Positions 10,771 to 23,572 are shown, counted from the first letter of the stretch. The stretch: DNA of 64,000 nucleotides from Posidonia oceanica (GCA_037176725.1 JAZBRS010000075.1:75456001-75520000), one strand, 5' to 3'. The notes: a model not told the origin generated them from the letters alone. Numbers and translations are program-made.

Positions 10771-11652
10771 CACCAGCAGAGCAAGCAGAGCCGGTCAGAC
10801 CTCAAGAAGGACCCGGGTCGGTAGAATATGACATCCTAGAGCAATTAAAGAAGACATAGGCCAGGATCTCAATCTATGATCTCATAAACAGCTTAAATCA
10901 ACACCAAAAAGCTCTACAAGAAATGCTAGAGAAGGCCCAAGTTGCTCCGGATATGCTAGCAGAGGAACTCCATGTTATAGCTACAGCGGCCAATGTAGAG
11001 CATATCATTACATTTGCTGATAGTGAGTTAGCACCATTAGAGAGGAGAAAAGTACCATTGAATGTAACAATTTCTATAAACAATCACTTAATTTCTGAAG
11101 TGCTCATAGATACTGGTGCATCAATGAACATTTGCTCGTTAAATACAATACGAGCCTTGGGTGTAAATGAGGCTTCCTTGACCCTTTTTGATATGACGAT
11201 TGCCGGGTATGATGACAGCAAAAGGAAAGCACACGGCAAGTGGACCACAAAGATAGGGATAGGACCAACTCAGGTTCTAACCCAACTAATCGTCATAGAC
11301 ATAAATGTCCCATATTAGATCATCCTGGGGAGACAATAGTTGGACAGTTTAAAAGGAGTATCATCTCCTCGGCACCAATGCCTGAAATTCCCTCACGATA
11401 GGAAAATCATCAAGATAGCAAGGGACATACCGGGCCAAGAAGCAGAGGCAATTGTGATATACTTACCACACCAGTTCAGTGTGCGAGAAAAGCCGACCCG
11501 CGCCGAATAGGGCAAGAACATAGTATCTATGGTCGAGCTAAGAGACAAGGGGGTCAAGCCTAGGCTATTTCACAAGAAGAAGGAACCCTTAAAAGGCAAA
11601 AGACCCTCCATGAATGTGGGATGGGAGATCATGAAGAGAATTGGCTACAAGG
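10771..11652 (+). pseudogene. pro: Element B retropepsin domain 2 (PR2) and start of G-patch
   Basis: After the 2-nt deletion the frame reads through a helical spacer to a second protease with VLIDTGASMNICSLNTIRALG and IILGRQWL. It is homologous to PR1 along its whole length but clearly diverged. A TAG at 11316-11318 and more stops follow (CAATGG to CAATAG). The frame continues to the G-patch start GWEIMKRIGYK, where solo LTR C enters at 11653. The element thus encoded two DTGA proteases in tandem. Confidence 0.87.
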
Positions 11653-12367
11653 TGTAGCGATCCCGATCGGAATCAGGCTCGCTATGTAGCGGCGATTGGA
11701 TCCGAGGAAGAGGCTCAACTCGAAAACGCTTAAAAATCGAGGAGAAAAAGGAAAGATAAGACAAATCAGAGTCGCCACCAAGTCTATTAACGGAAGATGA
11801 GGAAAACCGGGGGAAATGCGTGAATTAACGCGCAAAACCGAGCAATAAATGCAAAGCAAAGCAATGCAAAGGAAAACAAATGCAAACAAATGCAAATGAG
11901 ATGACTCTAGCCTAGGATAAGGGCAGTACGGTCATTACGGGCCAAAAGACAGGGCAAGGACTCCTGTTACGCGCGGGGAAGGTGTTAGGCACCCCCGACA
12001 CGCCCGAGAATCGGTCTTTCTAGGCTTACGCTCGCATACGCAGGAAAATGCAGGATTGAATGCCTATGTGCCTATAAATGCCTAAATGAATGCTCAAGGT
12101 GTGCTTTAAGTGGGAAGAAACAAAGCAAGGAAGTAAACGTGCTCTCTAAGTGCTCAGCTACGCTGCCCGTGTTCCGAATTAGGCGAAACCTAGCTCGTGA
12201 GAACTCCAGACAGTAAGCATCACAGCCCTATATGCAAATGCAGGCGAGAAAGCAAAACGACGAGGAAACCATGCAATGCAGTCGGCATGCAAGGGAAAAC
12301 GGCATAAAATACGCAAAACTAGACAAGAAAAGAGCAAGGCACGCAGAACGAAGCAAAAGAACAAAAC

Positions 12368-12760
12368 CGGCACGCAAAACAAGCGAGAAAGCAAGGCAGC
12401 ACGCAAAACGAGACAAGAAAATAGAATGGCACGCAAAACGATGCAAAAGAGCGAGACCGGCACGCAAAACAAGCAAAGAAGCGAGGCAGCACGCAAAACG
12501 AGACAAGAAAACAGAATGGCACGCAAAACGATGCAAAAGAGCGAGACCGGCACGCAAAACAAGCGAAAAAGCGAGGCAGCACGCAAAACGAGACAGGAAA
12601 ACAGAATGGCACGCAAAACGATGCTAAAGAGCGAGATCGGCACGCAAAACAGGCGAAAAAGCGAGGCAGCATGCAAAACGAGACAAGAAAATAGAATGGC
12701 AGGCAAAACGATGCAAAAGAGCGAGACCGGCACGCAAAACAAGCGAAGGTAGCACGCAAA
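12368..12760 (+). repeat. 90-bp tandem repeat inside C
   Basis: Copies start at 12368, 12458, 12548, 12638 and 12728, spaced exactly 90 bp. Each has three roughly 30-bp subunits built on GCACGCAAAACGA or GCACGCAAAACAAG. Partial copies continue to about 12900. Insert E has shorter repeats of related sequence (GCACGGAAAACGATGC, 37925-38045) at a comparable position. Confidence 0.85.
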
Positions 12761-13379
12761 ACGAGACAAGAAAACAGAATGGCACGCAAAACGGGCGAGA
12801 AAGCAAGGCAGCGCGCAAAACAAGGCAAGAGAACAGAAGGGCACGCAAAACGGTGCCAAAACGAGAGCGGGCACGCGAAACGGTGCCAAAACAGCGAAGC
12901 AAAAACCTCGGAAAAGCCATGCGAGTGCAAGAATGCAAAAAAAGATTAGAAGAGGCCAAAGGGGAGGCAAAACAACGCGTGTGTAAGAACAGACGTTGTC
13001 CAGGACCACTCAGAGTAGGTGTGAAGACCTACAGAGGGGAGAGTGAGCAAACGGAGGGATTACCACCTCTTTGCGACTGTTTCCCGCTGAACCGTTCCAC
13101 GGTGTGTCTCGCACGCTGCCCAAAGCTCGCGATGCGATCGGATCGTGGAAGAGGGGGAAGAAAGTCACATTCAGTGATAAATCCAGGGAAAACACAACAC
13201 AAAACACTCAGGAGTACGCGAAACGGGGATTGGAATTTAGAGGCAAGAAGAGGAGACCTTATTCTACATGATCAAAGAGACGGAAAGCAAAAACGAGGAA
13301 AACTGTGCAAATGGGATGCAAATGCATGCAATGCAGGGGTTCAGGAGGACATACTTGGAAATCCGGGAGCCTGATCTAA

Positions 13380-16300
13380 AATCTGTCTGCTCCATGCTGA
13401 AGAGCGCTTTGCTGTGGTCGCCTAGGCAGCTTACTTGAGAAGATCCAACGGTCGGATTGGAAGATATAGCAGCTTCAAGGCAGGAGGGCCAGAACAGGGG
13501 AGGAGAACAGATCTAGGTGTTTAGGAGGTCCTAGGGATGTGCAAAAAGGTCCTCCCAAGTGAGGGGGAGCTAAAAGTGCTTAGTGTGTGCAAGAGGATGC
13601 TAGAATGCAAGACTAAATGGATGCAGGATGCATGCACAAGCAAAAGGAAACAAGGGGAAGAAACTTGGAAAAGCCAGGAGTTCAGAAAGCATTTTGAAAA
13701 AGAAAGGGGCTAAAAACGCAAATTTTCCAGAAAACAGGGGTCCACAGGAAAGGATTTTGAAAACAGGGGAGGACAGGGGTCCATTTTGCAAAAAAAACTA
13801 GGCTCGGAAAGCTGGTTTGAAAAGAGGGTATGCTTTGAAAGAGGTTTTGAAAGCAGAAAGGGATCAGAAAGCAATTTTAAGAAAACTGGGGTCTAAAATG
13901 CAAATTTTCCAGAAAACAAGGTTCTGGGGAGTCTGAGAATACTAGTGGGGGGTCTATATGCAATTTGGTAAGTATAGGGGCTAGGATGCAAGCTAGGGGC
14001 AAAATGGTCTTTTCACATGATTTTTTTTTTAAAAGATGCAAGGACCTATATGTGATTTTGAAATTATGCAGGGGTCAAAAATGCAATTTAATATGGAAAA
14101 CATGCTCTGAAAATCAGATGACAGGACTGCAGTGTAATTTTTGGAAAAAACAGGGGGGAAAATGCAATGCAATAGGCTAAAATGCATGCAACACAGTTAC
14201 TGTCCATTTAAAATGGACCTAACTGCAAAAATGCAAAACTAGAAGGTAAACTATGCAATGCAGTATGCAAAAATTAAAAATAAAAGCTAAGTTCTACAGT
14301 GCATGGACCTATATGCAAAAACAGAAACTAAGAAGGACCTAGAATGCAATGCAGTATGGCAAAGTTACAGCATTAAATTTAAATAAACTACTGCAGGACT
14401 AAAATGCAAAAATCAGAAATAGGAGGGCTGAAATCTAATTTTCTACTGAATGAATGCACAGTAAATGGACTATCATGCAAATACAGGCAAACACAAACAG
14501 TTCACGCAATTTAGTATGGTTTTAACACAGAAAACAGCAGATTTAATTAAATAAGGACCGGAACGCAAAATAAAGAAAACTCAAGCCAGATATGCAATAT
14601 TCACCAGAAAACTTTAGCTAGAGAAAAATAAAGGAACAGTAAAAACTCCGGCGCCATGGGCACTGTAGCAGCAAGCTGCCAGCGCCCATGAACGCCGGCA
14701 CAGGGGGCTTGGAGACGCGCAGACCGGCGGAGGCGGTGCTCCCGGAGCTGACGGAGGCAGGGCGACGATCGGTGGAGGACGACAGGGCCTGGAACGCACC
14801 GGAGCGCTCGCCGGAGCTCTGCAGAGGCTCAGGGGCTTGGTCCAGCCGTTCGACGCAGCGAAGCTGCATTCTGAAGACCGGAGGAGCCTCCTGACGTCCG
14901 TGCGGAGCTGGGGGGATCGCCGGGGTCGAGTTCCGCTGGCTGGAGCGTCGTGACGTCCGGAGAACGTCGCCGGAGAAGACGGTCTGGCCGGAGCTTGACT
15001 CGGAGCAGGAAGACCGGAAATCCTAATCTAAAGGCTGGAGAAGCAAGAGGGAAGGAAGAGGGAGCTAAGGGAAGCAAAATGTACCTGAGTCTGCGTCTGA
15101 GATGTCCCCCCGACGTCAGTGGTTCCAGAGGTGGCCGGCAGCGTTCGTCCAGTCGCTGCGGTGATCGTCAGTCGCTCGCGAAGGTTGGAGCTGCCTCAGA
15201 ACATCCCTCCGGTGCTTCCTGATCGACCAGACTGAAGCTCTACAGCTCGGGTGAGGATTCGGCACTTTTGGGTTCTCAGAATGCTGCCGGAGGTCGGAGA
15301 GGGTGTTTGCTGCTCCTTAGGCTGGATGGGTTGCTCTGGAAGATTGCTGGAGGTTCGGGGAGTGATTCTGGGTGATTGGATTGCTGTTCTGGAGGCTGTG
15401 GAGAGGATTTAGGAGTTGATCGGATTTCTGGTCAGTGGTTGATGCAGGTGTTTGTAGTGGAGTTTGCAGTCTGTGGGGGATGACCGGGCTTGAGGTCTGG
15501 TGTTTTGAGAAGGTGGATGCTTGGTGAATCTCTGGGTGGAGTTTGGAAGGAAGCCGTGAGCTGTGGTGGAGGGAATTGTGAATGGAGTTAGTTTTGGGTT
15601 TCAGTTGGGATTGCAGGTGGTCTGAGGGTGTTTTGTGTGGTGGAATGGCTGTAGAAAGGTGAAGGAAGATGGTCGGTTGTTGGGTGAGATTGGGGGGACA
15701 ACTGGGAGAAGGATGGGGGCTTGAAGTGGGTTTGTTTTGCTGGAAAGGAAGGGGAATGGTTTGCTGTGGATTTCGGAAGGGAAATGAGAGGGATTTGGGT
15801 GGGGAATGCTCTGGAACGGAGGGCTCTCCCCGGGATGCCAAGGTGGCTCTCAAACGCTCTCTTCTACCGCTCTCTTTTTCTGGAAATGGAGGAGGCAGAG
15901 AGGAAGAAGGAGGAAGGTTGCTCGGGTGGAGGAAGCGGAATGGATTCTGGTTCACTAACCGCTGGTGATGGTTTGCTTGTTGCTCGCTCTCACAGGTTGC
16001 CAACTGAAGGTCGACTCCAAAACGGATTGAAGGAAGGACGGAGGATTATATCAGGAGGAGCTGGCCGCTGGCGCGCTGCTGAATTTCAAACTCGTCGGCG
16101 GCACTGCAGCAGACAGGAGACGGCGAGGCGACCGGCATTCAATGCCTCCGGAAAAGAAGCTGAGATAGAAGAGAGGCGGTGAGCTGCTGTAGGTGATAGG
16201 ATGGAGGACTTCGAAATTCAAATGAGGGAGGGAGTACTGTGGGAGCTCGAGCTCGCGGGAGGAATCCAGCTGACGCGCGAGGAAGAAGAAGGAGGGAGAA

Positions 16301-17949
16301 GGAGCGTGGGCCGGACCGTGCGGGCTGAAGGAAAAAACAAAGAAATAAAAGAAAAAGGAAACGGGCTGGATTGGGCCAAGTAAAGAAAAGAAAGAATGAA
16401 AAAGAAAAGTAAGAAAGAAAGAGAGGGTAGAATGGGGAAATAAAACTAGAAAAAAGGAACTAAAATAAATAAAAATGCCAGAAGGGTTGTGCTGTGGATT
16501 AGGATTTTAATTAAAATTTTTAATGGTTATTTTGAGTTGATTAATGTGTTTTGGGCTTGATTAGGGTTTTAGGGTTTTGGTTTTGCTTTTAATTGGTTTT
16601 CACTTGATTAAATGTTTGTTAAACCCTTTTTAAATTATTTAAAAATTGTGTTTCCTTTGTTGGATACTTAGAATATTGATTAGGATTTTTTTAGGATTTA
16701 TTTTCGTATTTAATCAGGGTTGGTTTTAGGTTTTTAAGTTTTGGTCTTCTTAGGTTTTCCTCTTTTTTTAAGTCTTTTAAGTTATGTTTCGATTTTTATT
16801 TATTGATTTTTCTTGAAGTTTTTAGTTGGATTTTTCTGGTTTGATAGGGTGTTTTTTAAGTCTTTCAGATGTGTTTTTCTTTTCTTTTTTTTAATTAAGT
16901 TTTTAACTTGTTTTTCTTATGTTTATTAGGTTAAGTCTTTTGCCTTCTTTAATTACTTGTTTTAGTGTTTGATTTTTAATTCTTCTTTTTAGGGTTTGTC
17001 TTTTAATTCTCCTGATGGGGTTTTTATTTTTGGTGGGTTTCAATTTTATTTTAGCTTTTTTCTTGATTTTTCAGTGTTTTCTTTTGATTTGTTTTGCATT
17101 TTTTAGCTTGCATGTTTGGTTTTTCTTTTAGCTTGCTTTAGTTAAGTTTAAGTTGCTAATTGCTTGTTTAACATTTTTTAATTGTTTTTCTTAGGGTTCT
17201 GATTTGTTCCTTTTATGTTTTGAGGTTTTGCAGATTTTTATGGGTTTTTGTGGATTTTTGCAAGAGAGGGAAAAGGAAAAGAGAAGGAAGAAAGAAATGG
17301 AAAAAAGAAGGAGATAAGAGGAAAAGAGATAGGTTGGAGGAAGACGATTTTTTAAAATTCAGAAAAAGTGTTAAAAATAAAGTAAAAATAGGGATAAGAT
17401 AGAGGAAGGATAGAAGCACAGAGGGGGCCCACAGCCAGGCAAGCAAAAGGATGAGAAGGGGATGAAAAGAGAGATGATAATCAGGAGAGAGAGAGAGGAG
17501 AGAGAAAATGATAATCCCGGAGAGAGAAAAGGATAATTTGGGTGAAAGAGGGTCTTAAAGGTCTCGGAATTGGGTGAAAATTGGTGAGTGGGTAGTCTAG
17601 GATTTGAAGTCTTAGTTCTAAAGTTTTGGTTTGATTCTAAGGAGGTTTTGGAGGGATTTCAAGGTGTAGAAAAAGGGTAGTTTCACCTAGGTTTTCTAGG
17701 GTTTTTGGGGATGGGTTAGGTTTGGAAATTTCTAAATTCTTGGGTAGGCTTGTTGGGTGGATAGTGGTGGGTTTTCCTATGGATTTTGGTTAGGTTTTGA
17801 GGTTGGGAAGGGGGGTAAAGGTTTAGGTCAAAACAGGCTGATTTTGAAGGGTAGAGAGGAGGATTAAGGTTAGGGTTTGGTTGGGGTTTGATCCAGCAAT
17901 CACCAAGAGGGCTCCAAAGGTCTGGGCCTGCCAAGATGGGGTGTCAACA
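13380..17949 (+). other. Inner part of C: no gene, strong composition shifts
   Basis: From about 14640 to 15300 the sequence is GC-rich. From 15300 to 15950 it is G/T-rich, which creates a 228-residue minus-strand open frame of Pro/Ser/His/Gln only. From 16450 to 17230 it is T-rich with scattered TTAGGGTTTT words, and 17240-17560 is purine-rich. I see no protein motif, tRNA or known promoter. It fits a long non-coding LTR. Confidence 0.6.
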
Positions 17950-17954
17950 CAAGG

Positions 17955-18685
17955 AAGGCCAGGACTTAGGCCCAGAAGGAAAGGGAATGAAGGAGCAAGT
18001 AAAAGCCTGTGACAGAGAAGGAAGCGGAGGACTCGATTTCGACCAGTTCCCTGACGGACGACCATTACAGTGGAATCTACGAGGACATTTTACCAGTGTA
18101 GGGATCTTCGATCCGAATTCATCCCCCTGGGGAAATATTATTTTGGCACAATCAACCAAACACACTCTCCAAAGTGCGGAGGACACAACCGACGTAAACA
18201 TTTCTGGCTTATTCCAAACACTTGAATTGCCAGTAGAGCCTCACGAAGGTCAGATTGCAAGGGAGTTGACTGCAGAGCCTCACGAAGGCTAGACTGTAGC
18301 AGGAGAGCCACACGAAGGTCAGACTGTAGAAGAGTTGACAGTAGAGCCTCACGAAGGCCAGACTGCAACATCATCGCCACCACTGTTAGGCGCACCGGCA
18401 TTTGAAACTCCAGACCAGTCACCTCTTTCTTCTTCTCCCTCTTCTTCTGGCACCGCCGCTTCCAAGCCTCCGCCTCTTCCAGCTTCGGACATCTCTTCCT
18501 CTTTGGAGCAAAGGCCGGGGCAAACTTTACGCAAGTCGCAACGACTCGTAGATAGGGTTCTCTGCCTCACGGTTGATCTCTTTAAAGGTCTGCAGCCTTA
18601 AAGGCCTGAAATTGACCCCGATCCAGGGGCAGACAATGAGCTTCTCGAAGACGATGGGAACGTCGACCATGACGAGCCCGCCTAG
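17955..18685 (+). pseudogene. Element B ORF1 C-terminus: rest of G-patch and Pro/Ser linker
   Basis: Directly after the CAAGG duplication the G-patch resumes (GQDLGPEGKGMKE), followed by a conserved block FDQFPDGRPLQWNL. A short tandem repeat on EPHEGQTAEELT (about 18225-18365) and a Ser/Pro-rich stretch come next. The final TAG of the frame is at 18683-18685; earlier stops lie at 18290 and 18599. The G-patch is a short RNA-binding, helicase-contacting module. Its place after protease recalls the protease of betaretroviruses. RT begins in the +1 frame before this ORF ends. Confidence 0.8.
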
Positions 18686-20392
18686 AAAGGCTCCTACCTC
18701 TACTGATGGACGTAACTCTAGGGGCATCCTCCTAGATGCTATAAATAAAACTTTATTTAATTCTACATTGTTTTCATTTGCTAGGAATAAAAGTAATTTA
18801 CTTTCTGTTTTCAATAAGGGAGAGGATCACCATGTTAGTTCTAGCAGCTCACGATCAACTTCGACCACCGCTTCGAAAACTGTGCACATGTGTCAATACA
18901 CGGAGGCCAAGCCTCTGGAGCTGGCTACTGCTAACATGGTCTTCTTCGTAGAAGAATTTGACCGATTTGGGAAGTGTGCAAGAATGGAAGCATATGAGCT
19001 GGTTAGCTGCAGTGATGAGGAAGAAGATCAAGAGGCCGACTCAGACCTCCTTAAGCACCTCATGGACAAATATGATGAGAAAACCAAGGCAACTGAATAA
19101 GAAACCGTGGAGGTCAACCTGGGAACCACCGAAGAGCCAAAACCAATACTCATAAGTGCAAGCTTGAGCCCAAAAGAACGGGAGGAAATGGTCCAAATCT
19201 TGAAAGAATCTGTGGATGTACTGGCCTTCAAGTACGAGGATATACTTGGTCTACAATCAGCTCTAGTGGAACACCTGCTTCCGCTAAACTTTGGAACCAA
19301 ACCCGTGAAGCAGAAGTTAAGGCGACTATGGTTGGAACTTGCTCTCAAAGTCAAAGAGGAAATTGACAAGCTCCATAAAGCAAAGTTCATCAGGGTGGTT
19401 GTGTACCCCAGTTGGGTCTCAAATATAGTATCAGTGGCCAAAAAGGACGGGAAGGTTCGGGTTTGCATTGACTATTGCAACCTCAACGCCGCCTGTCCCA
19501 AAGATGACTTCCCTTTGCCACATATTGACTTGCTAGTGGACAATACAGTAGGATTTGAGATGCTATCTTTCATGGATGGCTTCTCCAGTTACAACCAGAT
19601 TAAGCTAGCAGAGGAGGACCAAGAGAAGACGTCGTTCATCACACCATGGGAGACATACTGCTATGTAGTCATGCCATTCGGTCTCAAGAACGCCGACGCA
19701 ACATATCAGAGAGCAATGATGGCCATCTTCCACGACATGATGCACGATTGTATGGAAGTGTACATTGAGGATATCATGGTCAAATCAAGAACAAGGGAGG
19801 CACACTTTGAGGTGCTAAGAAGAGTACTGAGCAGGGCGAGACAATATCAGCTAAAAATGAACCCAAAGAAGTGTGTGTTAGGGGTAACTGCCAGGAAGCT
19901 ACTAGGCTTCATCATCAGCAAAAGAGGAATCGAAGTGGACCCACAGAAGGCTAGAGCAATAGCACAGATGGCTCTGCCTTGAAATATTAAGGAACTCAGA
20001 GGACTTATCAGCCACTTATAGTTCATCAGAAGATTTATCTCACAACACGCAGATCGATGTAAACTGTTTTATGAGTTATTGAAAGGAGGGAGGGAATTTA
20101 CCTGGGATGAGAAATGCCAGAAAGCTTTTGATGAACTCAAAGCATACCTCATGACCCCCTCAGTCTTGTCAGCACCTACGTCAGGGAAGCCTTTGCTACT
20201 CTATGTGGTAGTCACTACATCATCAATAGGGGTAGTGCTAGCTCAACATGATGAGGATGGAAAGAAGGAAAAAGCTATCTACTACCTGAGTAGAACTATC
20301 CTGGGTTATGAAGAGAAGTATACATCCATAGAAAAGCACTGCTTGGCCTTGGTATGGGCATCTCAAAAGTTGAGACACTACTTCCTAGCCCA
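18636..20392 (+). pseudogene. pol: Element B reverse transcriptase and first RNase H
   Basis: ORF2 of B overlaps the end of ORF1 in the +1 frame. The ATG at 18636 is conserved in G. An acidic N-terminal region (CSDEEEDQEADSDLL) precedes RT (VKQKLRRLWLELALKV to GFIISKRGIEVDP, about 19290-19950). The first catalytic Asp is present in SFMDGFSSYNQ. The YVDD box has become YIED, which should kill polymerisation. A TAA at 19098, TGA at 19981 and TAG near 20020 also break it. The RNase H region (LVWASQKLRHYF) is then cut by about 20 missing bases near 20392, where the frame changes. Confidence 0.87.
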
Positions 20393-21054
20393 AGATGGAA
20401 CCAATCAAATATATGTTCGAGAAGCCAGCCCTCTCTGGAAGATTGGCAAGGTGGCAACTCCTCCTCACTGAATTTGACTTGCAATATGTGTCCCAGAAGG
20501 CGGTCAAGGGGCAAGCCATTGCAGATCATCTGGCAGAACTACCAATAGAAGATTATCAACCAGTCCGAACAGACTTCCCCGATGAAGAAATACTGGAAAT
20601 ACAAGCTACCGAGTCTCCCACTCGACAATGGACTCTCTACTTTGATGGAGCACTCAACAGACAAGGGGCAGGCATCAGAGTAGCACTTCTCACTCCAGAT
20701 GGAGTTCTCATTCATCGAGCAGTACAGCTAAACTTCACCGCAAATACCAACAATGTTGTAGGATACGAGGCCTTCATCCTCGGATTACGCCTAGCACTGG
20801 AGCTAGGGGCAAAGCGGTTGAAACTCATCGGAGACTCCCAATTGGTTCTAAGACAAATTCTGAACAAGTATAGAACCCTCAACCCAAGGCTAGAAGAATA
20901 CCAAGGCATTGCACGCCTCCTATTGGCGCGGTTTTAGCAAGTGGTGTATGTCCACACCCTCTGGAGTCATAACCTACTAGCGGATGCTCTTGCTTCACTG
21001 GCTTCCTCAATCGAGTTCCCCATCAATATCCGGGAGCAAACAATAATGGTTTAG
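20393..21054 (+). pseudogene. pol: Element B end of RNase H and archaeal-type RNase H
   Basis: After the deletion the frame reads KYMFEKPALSGRLARWQLLL. Then comes a second RNase H domain: TLYFDGALNRQGAGI with first Asp, GYEAFILGLRLAL with Glu, LIGDSQLV with Asp and NLLADALASLAS with last Asp. This second domain is the archaeal-like RNase H known from the Tat lineage. It has all four expected acidic residues here, unlike copy G. TAG at 20935 and TAG at 21052 interrupt the frame; the latter is shared with G. Confidence 0.85.
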
Positions 21055-22173
21055 CAACACGGGATGCCTGCCGTTGACTCAACTGAGCCATGGGCCGTGG
21101 AGCTTAGACAGAAAGCTGGGGAATCAAGGGTAGGCACGTTTGAAGTTTGCTACAACATAGAGGATGACGGGAACCCATGGTTCTTTGACATCCAGAACTA
21201 CATTCAAGACGGGATTTTCCCCGACTACGCAACTTCACAAGACAAAGAGGCAGTTCGAAGGATGGCTACAAGATACCTAATGAGAGCCGGGGTCCTTTTC
21301 AAAAGATCTTTCAGCGGAATAGAGCTGCGTTGTGTCACTTATAAGGTGGTTGAAGTTATCATCAGAGAAATGCATGAAGGCGTATGTGGAGGACACATCA
21401 GTTCTCAATTTATGGCAAAAATGATACTACGCAGAGGGTACTACTGGCCCATAATGGAGGCAGATTGCGCAAACAAGGTGAGAAGGTGCAGGCAGTGCCA
21501 GATCCATGCAAACAGAATACATGCACCAGCATCAGAGTTGAATCCAACTCAATCGGTGTGGCCCTTCTCTATGTGGGCATTTGATGTCGTGGGACCATTC
21601 GACACCGAAAAGCAGAATAGGTTCATCCTCACAGCCACTGAGTACTTCACTAAATGGGCTGAAGCAGAAGCATTCACTGAAATCAAAGCTTCAAATCTTT
21701 GCAAGTTCGTGCGGAAAAATATCCTCTCAAGGTTTGGCATCTCAAAGAAATTAGTAGCAGACAATGGCGCAATCTTCGTATCCCAAGACTACAAAAAGAT
21801 CTATAAGAAGTTTAAGATTGAATTGCATCATTCATCGCCATATTACCTCCAGGGTAATGGACAAGCTGAAGCTACTAATAAAACGTTAATCCAAATCCTT
21901 AAGAAAATGGTAGGAGGAACCAAGGGACATAACTGGACAGATAAGCTAATTGATACCTTGTGGGCCTATCAAACCTCCATAAGAATGCCTACGGGCCAAA
22001 CCCCGTTTGCGCTTACTTATGGTATGGAGACGGTAGTCCCATTTGAGGTCATGGTCCCCTCATTTAGGGTACAACTTGACGATGAGATAACTGCCGAGGA
22101 TAAGAGGCAATTATTAAATCTACAGTTGGATCTACTGGATGAGAAGCGGTTGCAAGTGGCTGAGCATGCCCGC
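21055..22173 (+). pseudogene. int: Element B integrase, truncated at its C-terminus by LTR3
   Basis: An open frame runs over the whole stretch. It contains the N-terminal HHCC zinc site (MHEGVCGGH and RRCRQCQIH) and a catalytic core with Asp codons at 21583 and 21760 and Glu at 21868. This gives D58D35E spacing, with the conserved VADNGAIF and QGNGQAEATN. It would insert the cDNA into the chromosome. The frame stops being integrase after AEHARC, where TGTAGATACC of LTR3 begins at 22174. The missing end can be seen in D (28960-29212). Among all pol parts of B this is the least damaged. Confidence 0.9.
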
Positions 22174-23569
22174 TGTAGATACCCCGTTTTGGCACTCCCT
22201 TCATGTTAGGATAGTCTCTTGCATTAGGTCGCTCTTAGAAGCCCTCCACCCATTCCTAAATGTCTCACTTGATTTAAATGTTCCCGTCAAAGTCGAAAAT
22301 GCTATCCTTATCTAAGCCCCTAATGTTGGTAGCCTGAGTGTTCTTCACGTCCTGACTAAATTTGGAAGTTAAACTGATTAAGGGTGTTGTCCACTGGCTT
22401 CTCAGCATACAACGTTGGCCGCTGGTTCTCCAGCGGCTAACATTGGCTGCTCCATTTTCAACGTCTAACGTGGCAACCCAGTCAGCCAAAGCTTTCCTTA
22501 TTTGGCCTAATTCAAAAATCATGTTTTTGCCTTCTTTGGACCTGTTGACCGGTCAAAGCCATCAAAGCCGAGTTTAATCACACTTAAAGACTCCTTAATT
22601 GGAGAATCATCTCTGATCCTGGCAGTTATGCCTTGGAGGTCGTTATACGCGGGTACTCTCGCTTATAATATTATACGCTAGTTTTCCAGCGTATAACACC
22701 TCTGAAACAAGAAACTCTGCTGACTTGGCATTTGTGTCCTTTTTTATTCCTCCCCTGCTTCTATAAAAGCAGGGGTACCCCCACAGAGTTCAAGGTAGGA
22801 ATTTTGAGAGAGAAAAATAGTGGAGGAATTTTTGGAACTCACATGCTCTCTTGCGATTAAAAATCTTAGAGAAGTGAGGTCCTAAAGAATTGAAAGAGAG
22901 ATGAGAGATTTTGAAAGAAGGAGAGTCTTCGAAAAGCTTGAGCATCCTTTTGTCATTGTTGGCTTCATGTCAACACAGTTTGCACCCTATGCATAGACAG
23001 AGGGGACTCTATTTCATTTGTTTCCTTTTCATTTCTGATATCACATGTTTAATTCCGTAGCATAATGAAGCATATTTATTTCATGTTCATATATTGTTTT
23101 AGCTAGGTATACATCTCTATTAGTTGCAATCGGGGGGATCAAACCCCTCAGGTACGTATCTCACTACGCTTTCTTTATTTTCTTTTCTACTAATTCTGGA
23201 TAGGTTACTACACATATTGATCCACCTTTATATTGTTTTGTTTGTTTTGCTTTGCTAACGTTTGTCATACAAGGAGGAAGAAGGAAGAAAGAGCTCACCA
23301 AGCACGGGCACCCTTGGGCAATGCTGGCGTTGTCCCAAGGTAGCTGAACCCGTAACCACATTACATCTCCCCAAAGGCGTCTCAAGGGCCGGCGAAAGCG
23401 AACTGAGAGTGGCGATCACACTGATTCCATCACACGTAGAGCGACGGAGTCGGATACAAAAAGGGACCCTGAGAAAGAGAAGATAGAGCGAGCAAGAGAG
23501 CCAAAAGAAGCCTCTTCTTCCCCAAACCTCCTCATCTCTTCTCACCTCACGCAAAACCCCATATCCACA
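22174..23569 (+). repeat. LTR3: left LTR of D
   Basis: 1396 bp, TGTAGATACC to CATATCCACA, directly after integrase codons of B. Hairpin clusters are at 22386-22469 (3 units) and 22642-22697 (2 units). It shares a TTTTGAGAGAGAAAA-type segment downstream of the TATA box with LTR5. Confidence 0.9.
22762..22768 (+). promoter_or_regulatory. TATA box of LTR3
   Basis: TATAAAA in CTATAAAAGCAGGGGTACCC, 64 bp after the second hairpin cluster. Confidence 0.68.
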
Positions 23570-23572
23570 GTC

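Larger units (their letters stand above)
11653..17949 (+). repeat. C: 6.3-kb solo LTR inserted in the G-patch of B
   Basis: The insert starts TGTAGCGATCCC and ends GGTGTCAACA. It is flanked by a perfect 5-bp duplication CAAGG (11648-11652 and 17950-17954). Removing it and one CAAGG rejoins the G-patch seen intact in element G. It holds no recognisable coding region and no second copy of its own start. It is therefore best read as a solo LTR of a long-LTR element or, less likely, a non-coding LARD-type element. The first 400 bp include GAGTCGCCACCAAG and GGGAAGGTGTTAGGCACCC, and resemble the start of insert E (37286). Confidence 0.85.
4854..22173 (+). mobile_element. Element B: Ogre-like retrotransposon inserted in A, split by C and D
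   Basis: B begins with LTR2 inside gag of A and reads LTR, PBS, leader, gag, PR1, PR2, G-patch, RT, RNase H, archaeal-type RNase H and integrase. Solo LTR C interrupts it in the G-patch (11653-17949). It ends at 22173 in integrase, where LTR3 of element D begins. Its own 3' region and 3' LTR are not identifiable with certainty. Stops, a 2-nt deletion, a roughly 20-nt deletion and an altered RT active site make it defective. Confidence 0.88.

Noticed and set aside
12179..13009. 276-codon minus-strand frame and overlapping plus-strand Lys/Arg frames
   Set aside because: Generated by the 90-bp tandem repeat of insert C, which is a multiple of three and so keeps frames open.
15317..16003. 228-codon minus-strand frame in insert C
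   Set aside because: Pro/Ser/His/Gln/Thr only, the result of a G/T-rich plus strand; no homologous frame in E; it lies in a non-coding LTR.
16555..16580. TTAGGGTTTT words resembling telomere repeat
   Set aside because: Only a few irregular copies in a T-rich stretch, not the plant TTTAGGG array.
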